Positions 35,205-44,690 of a stretch of 64,000 nt of DNA are shown piece by piece. Origin of the DNA: Sacculina carcini (taxonomy: Eukaryota > Arthropoda > Thecostraca > Sacculinidae); assembly GCA_916048095.2 (NCBI GenBank), contig OU696597.1, positions 3,431,550 to 3,495,549 on the forward strand, written 5' to 3'. The notes under the pieces are model-generated. The model was given only the letters and a program-made list of their open reading frames with translations. It did no database searches and was not told where the DNA came from. How positions within the stretch are numbered: position 1 is the first letter of the stretch; every line of letters begins with the position of its first letter. The translations under genes were made by a program, and so were the position numbers.

Positions 35205-35344
35205 ATTTTCTACACAACGCCGGCGTGATATATCACGACTTGAAGTTGGAGAACGTTCTGCTGGATGCCAGCATGAACGTTCAACTGACTGATATTGACC
35301 TTGCCAAGTGACTACGTCGAGGCTCCCGCACCAACACTGTCTGT
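35205..35344 (+). pseudogene. AGC-type protein kinase exon, catalytic residues lost
   Basis: After the acceptor GTGATGGCAG the exon reads [20 protein letters not shown], then [23 protein letters not shown]. This is kinase subdomains VIb to VIII. The catalytic-loop motif should be (Y/H)RDLK.EN but the Arg is His. The DFG motif is DID. The codon after LAK is TGA (35309) where AGC-family kinases such as the RSK-like group often have Trp or another residue. The Asp of RDLK is kept. With DFG lost and a stop present, this is a dead exon. A possible donor TGT|GTCATA follows at 35345. Confidence 0.8.
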
Positions 35345-35644
35345 GTCATACATGCGTACTGACACACTGACAATGAAGTATTGATACATTGACACTGAAT
35401 ATAGCACTGCATCACAAAGCATAACATTGACATTACATACGCGTATTTGTTTGTTGTGTCAAAGAGTTGTGATTGTCTTGTTAAAGTCAGGTAAATGGCC
35501 TATATTGTACATTTCAGGTCCAATTTCACATTGATGTTTTTCAGTACACTAGACTCAAGCATTCAAACACACACACACACACACACATACATACACACAT
35601 ACATACATATAGTGAAACAGCTATCTCATGTGCATGTCTCGTAC

Positions 35645-35830
35645 AGGGGTTCTTAATCTTTTGATAGTTCTATACCCGAAATGCATTGTTGAATATGCTT
35701 CCATATGCCTAACTTTACTTGACTGTTCACATAATTATCACCAATCATATTATTTGTCAGTATGTCTTCTAGCTGCGCGAATATTTCATCCGCTTGAATT
35801 TACTGTACTAACATACATAACATAATCATT
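35645..35830. repeat. Dispersed repeat related to 10177-10340
   Basis: 'caggggttcttaatctttt' matches 'caggggttcttagcgttta' in the B units, and the match continues through 'tttacttgactgttcacat' and 'aattatcacc'. CAGGGGTTCTTAA is a hAT-like terminus; no second end identified. Preceded by (CA)n at 35570-35600. Confidence 0.5.
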
Positions 35831-35889
35831 GACCATTTTACTATTCATAAATAATTAATAATTTGTGCTATTACGTGTGTGACACGCAG

Positions 35890-36056
35890 GCAGACACACG
35901 CTGGAAAACTTGTGTGGTTTGACGGTGTGGCGATGTGTGTTGACGTACGACGGACTGCCTCTGCCGCCGCCACTGCTACGTCGACTGCTCTACACTGACA
36001 CGCTGGTCAGCCTGATCAAGTTCGGCACCAACCGCTTCTCAACATCGCCGCAGTGA
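35890..36056 (+). CDS. Unidentified candidate terminal exon
   Basis: The acceptor GTGTGACACGCAG at 35889 opens a frame LENLCGLTVWRCVLTYDG, then LPLPPPLLRRLLYTDTLVS and IKFGTNRFSTSPQ, ending at TGA 36054-36056. It is GC-richer than its flanks and reads like coding sequence. It lies 0.55 kb after the kinase fragment but does not look like the kinase C-lobe. I do not recognise it. Confidence 0.3.
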
Positions 36057-36059
36057 CAG

Positions 36060-37050
36060 CTTGTCTGCACTGCTACAGTGAACTGGTGTCAGTCTCAACG
36101 TTCTCAGTGCCTGCTCTCCTTATATACATATACGCGTGTGCTCGTCTCTTGTGCGTGTGTGTTCTGATGGAATGTTTTGTTCGCTGCAGATAATCATCTG
36201 GGCGGTGAAATGGTTTGTGTGTGTCTTTAAATTTACTTAATAATGCAAAATAATGTCGTGTATTTAACGTAACGTAATGTGTGAGTGTGTGAGTCTGTGT
36301 AATAGTGTCTGCTGTGCTGAGGCGTCAGTCAGCTAGTGGCCTAGTACAGTTGCATGTTGAGCTGTGTTGCGTGTGATGGCGGTGTGTTTGTTGAACAATG
36401 CTGCCATTTTATTCAGCTTTTTATTTCTTCTTAGTTTTAGTGGATCAAACATGCAATGTGTGTGTGTGCTTGTGTGTTGCTGAGGGTCGTTGGTTTTTTA
36501 TGTTTTTGACGATATTTTATTGCCTCTATCGTATTGTACTGAGCTTAACACTTGTATAACTTGAGCTGGAGTTGGTGCGTGTGTGTATAACTGTACGTGC
36601 AATATGTGACATGCGACATGTAATATGTATATACATGTATATACATGTATATACATGAAAGAGTGTTCACAGCAAAGCTGTTGAAGTGAAAAACATTGTG
36701 TGCAATAAAATAATGATAACTATATCGCTACCAAATTATATGAATCATCGATTGTTTTTCATTAAAAGGTCTGGCAAGGTCAACTTCGTTCATTAATTGT
36801 GTTCATGAGTTGCACAGGGCCTCTGGGACCATACAGCACCCGCAGTCCATTTAAAGCTAAATTACCTTAAAATCATGGACATGAAGACTGGAACGAAGAA
36901 TTGAATGTGATGGTGAACGAAATGTATGTGAATGCCAGTGAATAAACCTCACTAAGTAATTCTAAAGCACAGAAGCCGTAAACACTAAAAAAGACGGCCA
37001 TTAATGAGCGCCGATTGTTTCTCTCCAAGAACCTCGTCAATAGTCTGAGC
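36060..37050. other. No gene recognised
   Basis: GT-rich, with a 'tatatacatg' triplet repeat at 36628-36657. AATAAA at 36704 could be a polyadenylation signal for an upstream gene. Nothing else supported. Confidence 0.4.
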
Positions 37051-37356
37051 CAGTGGCGGCGCAAAGGTGGAGCTTGGTGCTGGAGACCCCAAAAAGATGC
37101 CAGGCCCCCTAACTCCACCAAAAAGCATAATAATGGATATTACAAGTTTTACCACTGTAAATGAAGCCATTTAATTTTGGTTAAAGTTCGAGGACTGAAT
37201 CAGTGTGCCCCAGTACCATATTATAATATCATGTAGTCAGCGTTCAAGTGTAGCTCAAGTCAAGCTCTTCATGCTTCGCCAAGCCCCCTCAACTTTTCCT
37301 TAGTCCCCATAAGTTTATTCTTAATACCCATCGGAAGAATCTTGGCGCCGTCACTG
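37051..37356. mobile_element. hAT-type MITE
   Basis: 306 bp with ends CAGTGGCGGCGCAAAGG and, on the reverse strand, CAGTGACGGCGCCAAGA. Flanked by GTCTGAGC (37043-37050) and GTCTGAAC (37357-37364), an 8-bp duplication with one mismatch. Non-coding inside. Confidence 0.88.
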
Positions 37357-37744
37357 GTCTGAACAGACCCAAGACAAAGTTGACAGGGCCTTTGAGAATG
37401 ATGGACATTCCACCTGGATGTGTTGCACGGAGAGACGTGCATTACATGCGATACACGTGGGTTCAGGTTGTCCAAGTAGAAGATGGCGATGATAAGTGAG
37501 GTCAACTTGTGTCTATGATTTCATCAAATGATTTATTTCCACCTCATCTGACATTACCATCTGACATATTTTCCTTATAGACAAGATATTGACGAAGTTC
37601 ACCACTGATATTACATTATTTACATTGATGAATTTTTCATTTATTAGGATTTTAATAGATATTACAAATTGACATTTAATTGACATTACAAAGGTCATTG
37701 CTAATCCATGAGCTAATCCTCTGGAAAAATCGCGTACATGCAGT

Positions 37745-38110
37745 TCAGAGAAATTTTGTATTAAGTACATTTATTCAGTACAAGAACACAAGGTTGCAAG
37801 TACAAGAACACAATGTTGCAAGTGCCTACAAACAGGAGCTGTGAGCGCAAACAGGTGTATATGTCACTGAGGGCAGCCCGGCCAGACAAAACACAAAATG
37901 CGTAGCGAGAGAGTCAAACGCAGAGAAGCACTGCCAGAATAACTGCCGTTCACACTTAACACGGGTTTATATAGCTTTATCAGTTAAAAATTCGTTACTT
38001 TCAAGTGTCACAACGCCCCTGATTGGTCGGTGCTTCTTAAACGCTATTTCATTGGTCAAATTATAATTTAATACATTTCAAATGGATTTGAAACGTTCGC
38101 GGAATTCCAG
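37745..38110 (-). mobile_element. Possible solo LTR
   Basis: On the minus strand a TATATAAACCC box (37966-37976) lies ~200 bp upstream of an AATAAA (37769-37774), with a 23-bp direct repeat ('gttgcaagtacaagaacaca') just before the AATAAA. This promoter-to-polyA spacing resembles an LTR. TG/CA ends and a target duplication were not resolved. Confidence 0.3.
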
Positions 38111-38286
38111 TTAGCTATGCTGCAGGCGTCGTTGATGCGTGTCATGTTTAGGGGAGTAAAATTTATTTTGGGGGTGAGTTTTGTTTGAACTACCTCCCGC
38201 CCCGCTCTCTCTCGCTTCGCTTACAACTGAAACAATCGACAAAACAACTGAAATACAATTGAAATACTGGACACAAGTGAAACAAT

Positions 38287-38490
38287 CGGTATCTGTGTGC
38301 GTGTGGAACATACACTCGAACGATTCGGCATGTTTGAAGCAATCTGTGTGTGTGTGTGTGTGTGGAACATACACTCGAACAATTCGGCATGCTTGAATCA
38401 ATCTGTGTGTGTCGAACATACACTCGAACAATTCGGCATGTTTGAAGCGATGTATGTGCGCATGTGTGTAATATACACATGCACCGTTTG
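38287..38490. repeat. Minisatellite with embedded GT run, about 3.5 units
   Basis: Units of ~50-60 bp containing 'acatacactcgaac' and 'attcggcatg', separated by (TG)n of variable length. Starts at 38287, 38341 and 38400, with a partial fourth. Confidence 0.9.
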
Positions 38491-38499
38491 ACACAGTTT

Positions 38500-39480
38500 G
38501 ACACGCACACTGAACGAGTGAACGGTTACATGAAAAAATTGAACATTTGAACAATCGATGACACGCACATGAATGTATAGTCAGTTCACTGAAGTCTTGC
38601 GCATGACAATCAAACGTGATATGCACTCGCAAAATGATTATAATTGTTGTGATTTTTTTCCAAACATAAACTGGAGAATGAGGAACTTTTGACAGCTTTC
38701 GACGCGCCAGTTAGAAGTTTTTTCACATAAACATTTCACATGAAAGACCATTACTCTATAATGAATTACACCCCAGGTACAGTTATGAACATCTCAGAAA
38801 TACTTTGGTGCAGTCAAGCAAACACAAGTTGCAGGACATCACTCTAATTATTGGCAAATATGAGGTGATAAGGGAACCGCTTGTCAAAGTGAAACCCATA
38901 GACGAACACCAAAGTAAAACACTCAAATCAGTACTTAATCTGAGTTTGAGTTACACGGCACTAAACAATACATACTGGGCCATTTCCTTGTGTAATATCA
39001 TGAGGTGTCAGCACAGAGGATCTGACATTGTGATTTCTGTGACATTCAATTAAAACACACGGCCACATAGTAACATGAATGCGTAAAGTAGACAGTCGCT
39101 GATGTTGATAATGCTGGTGGTCTGTCATTTGCTCAATCACAGACAACCACAATGTCAACTAGAGCTACTGTAAGATATTCTATTTTCCAATTGCCCTGTG
39201 AAAGCCAAGCATCGCATAGACAAAGAGCGCGTTTGGTTTCACGCTTTCAACACCAAAGATCGCCTGAAGTGGATGTGAGCGTCTGGGTACATGAAATTGT
39301 ACCCAAGCGTCATGAGGATGGAGTGGGTATAAAGCGTGATTGCCCTGTGTATGTCAATTCCCATTTGTACTTGTGATTGGATTGTGATTGGTATGGTGAG
39401 AGTATGTGTCACTGCCAGGCCTGCTCTTAAGGCCCTTCAGAACCAAAGCAGGGCGGTGACATGAAACCTCTCTTGTAACC
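38500..39480. other. No recognised feature
   Basis: Two short open frames (38805-39053 and 39152-39376) have no motif I can recognise. Confidence 0.4.
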
Positions 39481-39489
39481 CACATTTCC

Positions 39490-41130
39490 CCCTGTCGGTA
39501 CGAGACGAGGTTTCGGCCGAGATTCGTAAACTACAGCAAGAGGGCAGCATTGAGCCAATAGATTATTCCGAGTGGGTGAGCCCAATAGTTGTGGCGCGCA
39601 AGAAAACCGGAGCCATTCGACTCTGCGTTGACCTCCGCGGCGTAAATCAACAGATCGTTGTGGATGCGCATCCTCTTCCCACCATCCAAGAGCTACAGAC
39701 ACAGCTCGATGGAGAGGTTTTTTCGCAGCTGGATCTTCGATCAACCTACCATCAGCTGGAACTGGAGCTTTCGAGTCGTCAATACACCGCATTTCTTACG
39801 CAAGACGGCTTATTTCAATTCAAGAGGCTACCATTTGGGTTAGCATCCGCGGGTGCCGCATTTCAAAGGCTACTCGACAACGTCCTGCGAGGAGTCCACG
39901 GGTGCGTCCACTACATGGACGACATCGTCATTTGCGGACCAGACAAACGTGCGCACGACGAGCGGCTCTCTAAGGTGATGAGTCTACCTCGCCTCGCCAA
40001 CATCACACTCAACCGTGATGATTGTGTCTTTTCCAGACCAGAAGTCCGTTTTTGTGGCTTCATCGTGTCCAGCGGCGGAATTCGCCCCGCTGAGAATCAT
40101 TTGAGAGCAGTACGCGACGCGCCCATCCCGACAAACGCCAAGGAGCTGAAGAGTTTCTTGGGTCTATGTTCGTGGGTTTCGCAGTTCGTGGCCGGCTACG
40201 CTAGCGTTGCTGCCCCACTCTACGAACTGCTGAAAAAGGGGGTCACCTTCACGTGTGAGACGCAGCACACTGAGGCGTGCCGCACCCTGAAGCAGCTCAT
40301 CATAAGCGCTCAGCCACTGCAGCGTTTCGACTCTCGGCGAACGGCGCTGCTGACGTCAGATGCCAGTGAGAAGGGCGCGGAAGCAGTTCTCTCACAGCTC
40401 GATGCGTCGGGCAAGGAACATATAATTGCGTTCTGGAGTCGCCGCTTCTCAGCGAGCGAGGTAAAATATTCCGTGACCGAGCGGGAGGCACTCGCTGCCG
40501 TTCTCGCTTTCGAAAGATGGAAAATGTTTCTATGGGGTCGTCCGTTCAAACTGAGAACAGATCATTCAGCACTTCAGTCCATCCTCTCGGCGAACTTCAG
40601 TGGCAGAGCTGGAGCAAGAATCGCCCGTTGGCAAGCGCGACTGCTGCCATACTCTTACACGATTGAGTATGTGCCTGGAGACCGCATTCCTGGTGCAGAC
40701 GCGCTCTCACGACTGCCGTCAAGAGAGTCAGGTGACGATGAGGCGAATATCAGCGAGGCGGATATTGTCGCGCAGCTGTGTATCGACAGAGGTGTCATCA
40801 CGCACCGAGCTAGACAGTGCGCCTAGAGACGATGAACAACTGGCATCGTTTCGCAAGGCTCTGCGGGAGGGATTTCCACAGTCCGTCAAACATTGCGAGC
40901 CCGCCATTCGTCCCTTTTTTCACGTGCGTCGAGAGTTGTGCATCATCGACAACATCGTGGTGCGAGGAGATGACCAGGTAGTTGTGCCTGCACCGTTACG
41001 TCAAGCATATTTGTCACGCGCTCACGCTGCACATGACGTAACAGTGTCAACAGCACTTCCTGTAAATAAGGGCGCTGGGACGGAGCTGCATTGCGCGGCT
41101 ACCAAAAGACATCGTATGTTAACATCGTAT
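39490..41130 (+). mobile_element. Truncated Ty3/gypsy pol (RT-RNase H)
   Basis: From VRDEVSAEIRKLQQEGSIEP an open frame to 40826 covers RT: SEWVSPIVVARKKTG, RLCVDLRGVNQ, FSQLDLRSTYHQLEL, RLPFGLASAGAAFQRLLD and the catalytic CVHYMDDIVI. RNase H follows (LLTSDASEKGAEAVL, YSVTEREALAAV, LRTDHSAL) and the Gypsy DALSRLP connector. A frameshift near 40795 moves reading to FRKALREGFPQSV and VPAPLRQAYLSRAHAAHD, where the integrase zinc finger should begin. The element is lost after ~41130, so integrase core and LTRs are missing, as are protease and gag. It belongs to a different lineage from the element at 45949 and has no tRNA-Trp-type 5' end in the window. Confidence 0.92.
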
Positions 41131-41270
41131 GTTTACCGGCGGAAGGGCAAACAAACACACCGACATGTGGCCGGCATATGACCGGCACGATCTGAGATAC
41201 CGACATATGACTTATTGAGATATCGACATATGACCGACATATGACCCGCGTGTGGCCACCACCGAGTGAA
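41131..41270. repeat. Short repeats 'ccgacatatgac'
   Basis: Five diverged copies of a 'cgacatatga' word between 41150 and 41245, then GT/CA-rich sequence. Confidence 0.6.
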
Positions 41271-41337
41271 CGTGCTTAGCCCCACATACACATATATACA
41301 CACACAGAAAACCAAGCAGCCATACATACACACGCAC

Positions 41338-41560
41338 ACACGCAACATCGTCGTACGCTTCGACAAGTTCCCTGCGCGCGAGGCTGTTCTGCGTAATGCA
41401 AAAAAATTGAAGGGCACCAAAACCTCGATCTATGAAGACTTGTGCGCTCACTCGGTGGCCCGCAAACAAGAACAAATGCCGAAACTGAAGCAGGCCAGAA
41501 TGGAAGGGAAGATTGCATATTTTCGACACACTCATCTCATCATAAAAGAGAAAATCCATC
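41338..41560 (+). pseudogene. L1-ORF1-like C-terminal domain fragment
   Basis: NIVVRFDKFPAREAVLRNA, KLKGTKTSIYEDLCAHSVAR, MPKLKQARMEGKIAYFRHTH and LIIKEK follow the pattern of the ORF1 transposase_22 C-terminal domain (I.vRF....dRe.iL..AR, i.i.eDl....r.kR, p.lk.ar..g..a.l....L.i). Preceded by CA-rich DNA and followed by frameshifted sequence, so an isolated piece of an L1/Tx1-type LINE. RNA-binding chaperone role in the parent element. Confidence 0.6.
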
Positions 41561-41681
41561 CATCTGCTGCAACATCACCAATCGTCAGCCTGGATACGCC
41601 CGTGGCTACTGGAGCCGCCACTGGGACGAACAGCTTGACAGGTTCAATGACCGCGGCGTGCACGCGTACGAGCACTGATGC

Positions 41682-41790
41682 AACCGAGGCAATACCACCT
41701 AGACTACCTAGACTAGTATCTAGGTGGCGTTGACCGAGGCAATGCCACCTAGATACAACGCCACCTAGAAGTAGTCTAGGTGGCATTGGT
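41682..41790. repeat. Clustered inverted and direct CCACCTAG repeats
   Basis: Three CCACCTAG and two CTAGGTGG words in ~100 bp, and two direct copies of 'accgaggcaat.ccacctag'. The outer arms 'gcaataccacctagactac' and 'gtagtctaggtggcattg' could pair over ~18 bp with one mismatch. Lies just before the intron end used by the exon at 41826. Confidence 0.8.
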
Positions 41791-41825
41791 ATAGGTATCA
41801 TGTATGTATGTGTGTGTTTCCGCAG

Positions 41826-42014
41826 GCCGAGAATGACGCTAGCGGGAGCATTTCATTCGCTTTGGAGGGGAAATTCATGTTCACCGTCAAAGTTGTGATC
41901 GTGGTCGTGGTCACGGTCATCACTAGGCATCACTCGCAGAACAACCCTATTTCTCTCGGTTGTTGTATTTTGTTCATTATGCTGCACTTTCCGTTTGGGC
42001 TCGAGTTGGAGTGA
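41826..42014 (+). CDS. Putative exon with one membrane span
   Basis: The intron end GTGTGTGTTTCCGCAG is the same as that at 7939. The frame reads AENDASGSISFALEGKF, then MFTVKVVIVVVVTVIT (hydrophobic), then basic RHHSQNN, a second hydrophobic stretch and stop at 42014. The protein is not homologous by eye to the 7940 exon, but the intron end is nearly identical over ~30 nt. Family not recognised. Confidence 0.35.
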   Translation, partial: AENDASGSISFALEGKFMFTVKVVIVVVVTVITRHHSQNNPISLGCCILFIMLHFPFGLELE

Positions 42015-42019
42015 TGTTG

Positions 42020-42321
42020 AGGAGGGCAGTAGTGACGTGTGCGTGACACCGGCGGCTCCTTGGTGCAGCACCTCGACGACTCACTATACTAGATCAAGAA
42101 AAGGTTGACGTCATGACAACGTCCAAGGAATCACTAACGACGCTCTTCCACCAGGTTTGCCTCAACGAGACCCACTGCTTATATAGCTCAATGCATTCGC
42201 TGTTTCATGCAGAGCTCACCACACTCTCTTGACAACGATCACCCTCCCGGTGAAATAATTCTACTTACGCCAATGCAATTAAAACTACTCCACTCCATGA
42301 AAATAACACATACAGACGCAT

Positions 42322-42362
<41 letters not shown>

Positions 42363-42499
42363 GAAATTGCGTACGCATTGGTTCTTGGTTCATTCGCTTA
42401 ACTCGCTTCTATATTGAGTCCAGTATACCGCATGGTCTTTGAGAAATCAGTGAATACTTCAACATGGTGAGAGAAGCACAGCATGCTGCCACTAAATGT
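42020..42499. other. No gene recognised; (CA)n at 42327-42360
   Basis: A possible donor CACCAG|GTTTGC near 42153 follows a short frame (VDVMTTSKESLTTLFHQ). Nothing else supported. Confidence 0.3.
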
Positions 42500-42723
42500 T
42501 AAAGGTCTCAAGTGACAGCTGCTACACGGGAATAAGTGGAAGCTTATAAACATACAGGTGTGTCCCGTGCAGCTCGCTGCCACCGCAGAACCGACCCTCT
42601 CCACGCAGAACGGAAGAAGTATTAGAGAGGGTCACCTCCCCAGAATACATGGCACAACACATGACTGATATCTGGTAACATTTACCGCTTGTGAGGCGGG
42701 TGTGCTAACCACTAAACCCCTGA
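42500..42723 (-). repeat. SINE-like repeat R1 with tRNA-Val-like head (copy 5)
   Basis: On the minus strand, 42723-42680 reads 'ggggtttagtggttagcac' then 'cccgcctcacaagcgg', a tRNA 5' half. It has an A-box-like TAGTGGTTAGCAC, an anticodon stem CCGC/GCGG and a loop CTCACAA with anticodon CAC (Val). The T-arm is missing, and the R1 body ('taaatgttaccagatatc' onward) follows directly. This is a tRNA-derived SINE architecture rather than a functional tRNA gene. Confidence 0.6.
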
Positions 42724-42842
42724 GTCAACTGTCGCAAACTGATCAGATGTCATGTAACCTCGCCACGACCACGCAACCATTCATTTGTCACGTGAAAAAC
42801 TGTTTGGTATAGAACACTGCAATTTTGCGTGACATGCTAGAC

Positions 42843-43122
42843 CAGTGGTTTTAAACTTCTTTTTTTCTCTGATTCCCCACTTATTATTGAGCCATCTCTT
42901 CATTTTCCACAACAACACTTGATATTGTTAAATTCGTATTGATAAATTCAATACGTTCAGTTGTTACATCAGAGCAAATGTCAAGAGGAAACAAAAATAA
43001 ACAAATTGGAATTGACAAAAACACACATAGTTGTCCTGTTCTGTCCGATTTTTGGCTTCTCACTTGGCAACTCTTCCATTCTCCACCAGCGAAGGGAATT
43101 CCTCACAGGTTAAGAACCACTG
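42843..43122. mobile_element. hAT-type MITE
   Basis: 280 bp with ends CAGTGGTTTTAAACTT and, reverse strand, CAGTGGTTCTTAACCT. Flanked by TGCTAGAC (42835-42842) and CGCTAGAT (43123-43130), matching at 6 of 8 positions. Non-coding, 55 bp upstream of the transporter exon. Confidence 0.8.
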
Positions 43123-43177
43123 CGCTAGATGAATGGAGTGAGTGGAGTCATTCCATTCTGCGTTTGTTTGCGAGCAG

Positions 43178-44302
43178 GTACTGGCAGTGATCGGAGCGGC
43201 ACAAATCCACGTTACAATCAGCTCTTCAATCGCGTTCGGAGGCGTGTTTATGTCTCAACAGCTGGTCGCGCTGCACCAAAACAAAACCGCAACAAACAGT
43301 AGTGGCAGCGACGCACTGCTTGTGCTGTCCGAGTGGCAGTTATCCATGATGGTGTCTGTGATCAACGTGGGACAATTGATTGGACTGCTCATTTGCTGCG
43401 CTGTCGGTCAACAACTGGGCGCGCGTCGCATACTTCTAGTCTCGGCCGTCATTATCACTGCTGGCTGGACATTGATGGCCATCGCTGGAACACTGCTCAC
43501 CAGTCTGTGGCCGCACGCGCTATTTGTGCTGTTGTGTTGTGGTCGCGTCGTGGTGGGTGTCGGCATTGGTGTCGGCGTGGCTCCCGCGACTTCTTACGTC
43601 AGCGAAGTAGCGTCGCCGCACTTGCGCGGCCGTCTACTCTCGCTGCTAATGATAGTAGCCTGCGCCAGCTACGTGGTGTCGTACGGTCTAGGCGGCGTGT
43701 GTGTGTGGACCTTGCTGTGCTATGTCAACTTGGTGTCGCCATTGTTGCAGTGGGCTATAATGCAGTACCTGCCGCCATCTGCTAAGTGGTTGTTGTCTCG
43801 CGAGTCGCACAACGAGAGGGCAGTGAAGTCCCTGCGATTCTTCCGCGGTCGCAACCACGACCATCGCGCCGAAGTCTCGGCCATCGCTGCGTCCATGAAC
43901 CCCAACACACGACGTCGTTCAGTGGTGCGTCTGTTTGGTCACCGGCACGTGCTAGTCCCGTTATCGATTAGCTGCGCCCTAACGGTCTTCCATGCGTTCT
44001 CGGGAGGCATGGCAGTCACATAGTTTGCACCTGTTATTTTTGACCGTCTGCACGCGTTGAGCGATGGCTCGACCGGCTCAATGATGCTGGATTGTGTGCG
44101 GATGCTGTGCGTGTGCGTGTGCGGTGTGCTGGTGTCGCACGTGAAACGCCGTTCTCTGTTGGTGTTCAACGGAACGGTGGGTGCCGTGACAGCGCTGTTT
44201 GCATCACTCTACTTCTTCTACGAGCAACGAGCAGCGACTAGCACCACACTGCACGCGGGACTATCAGTGGCGTGTTTGGTGTGTGTGCTGGTGATGGTAG
44301 GC
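43178..44302 (+). pseudogene. SLC2/MFS sugar-transporter exon, cut by a piggyBac element
   Basis: After the acceptor GTTTGCGAGCAG (43177, phase 0) a long exon encodes a major-facilitator sugar transporter. It has helix 1 (VLAVIGAAQIHVTISSS), a motif-A-like VGQQLGARR, GRVVVGVGIGVGVAP and YVSEVASPHLRGRL (the sugar-transporter signature), PPSAKWLLSRE (PESPRWL-like) and LRFFRGR. A helix-7-like HAFSGGMAVT follows, where the family has QQxSGxNAv, so the substrate glutamines are absent. A TAG at 44022-44024 ends the frame; repeat copies have TCG there. After the stop the frame resumes through the next helices to the TTAA at 44303, where the element begins. The 5' exons and the 3' end of the gene are not in view. 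Trehalose/glucose facilitators are the nearest family; the substrate is unknown. Confidence 0.85.
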
Positions 44303-44320
44303 TTAACCCATATTATCCCA

Positions 44321-44340
44321 ATGACTACATATGTAGTCAT
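44321..44340. repeat. 20-bp perfect palindrome, element 5' end
   Basis: ATGACTACATATGTAGTCAT, 18 bp inside the TTAA. With the preceding CCCA it forms a 24-bp word that recurs inverted at 44671-44694. Repeated in every unit, for example near 52762, 55600, 58438 and 61276. Likely a subterminal transposase-binding or hairpin site. Confidence 0.9.
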
Positions 44341-44670
44341 GCATTTCAGGAGGCCACCATTCATGATTTAGATATCATTATGGAATTTTAAAGGCATCAA
44401 CATAATTCTGCACTTTTTTCTGGCCTATATATCTCCAAAATAGCGTTCAATTAATATACCCCTTTAATTGTGATAAGAAATAATATCGGTTGTTTTCACG
44501 TTTTCGCGCTTCTGTTACCCTTTCATGTTGAAACCTGCATACTACTGTCGTGAGTACATCAATGGTGGTCTCTTTCACTCAGTTCATTATTGAATATGTG
44601 AGAAAGATTACCTAATGAAAATCCCCCTCATAAATTTCAGAACCTGTTCTTGAGGTAAGTTGAAAAATCC

Positions 44671-44690
44671 ATGACTACATATGTAGTCAT
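44671..44690. repeat. 20-bp perfect palindrome, inverted second copy
   Basis: Same palindrome followed by TGGG, the inverse of the first site. It lies 16 nt inside the putative first intron, after the donor at 44655. Confidence 0.9.

Noticed and set aside
32188-35311. Reassigned genetic code (TGA as Cys or Trp)
   Set aside because: TGA stands for Cys in the LINE and possibly Trp in the kinase, but gag, pol and the transposases all end cleanly at TGA, and the affected genes carry other lesions.
42680-42723. Functional tRNA-Val gene
   Set aside because: The T-arm and 3' acceptor strand are missing and the sequence runs into the R1 body.
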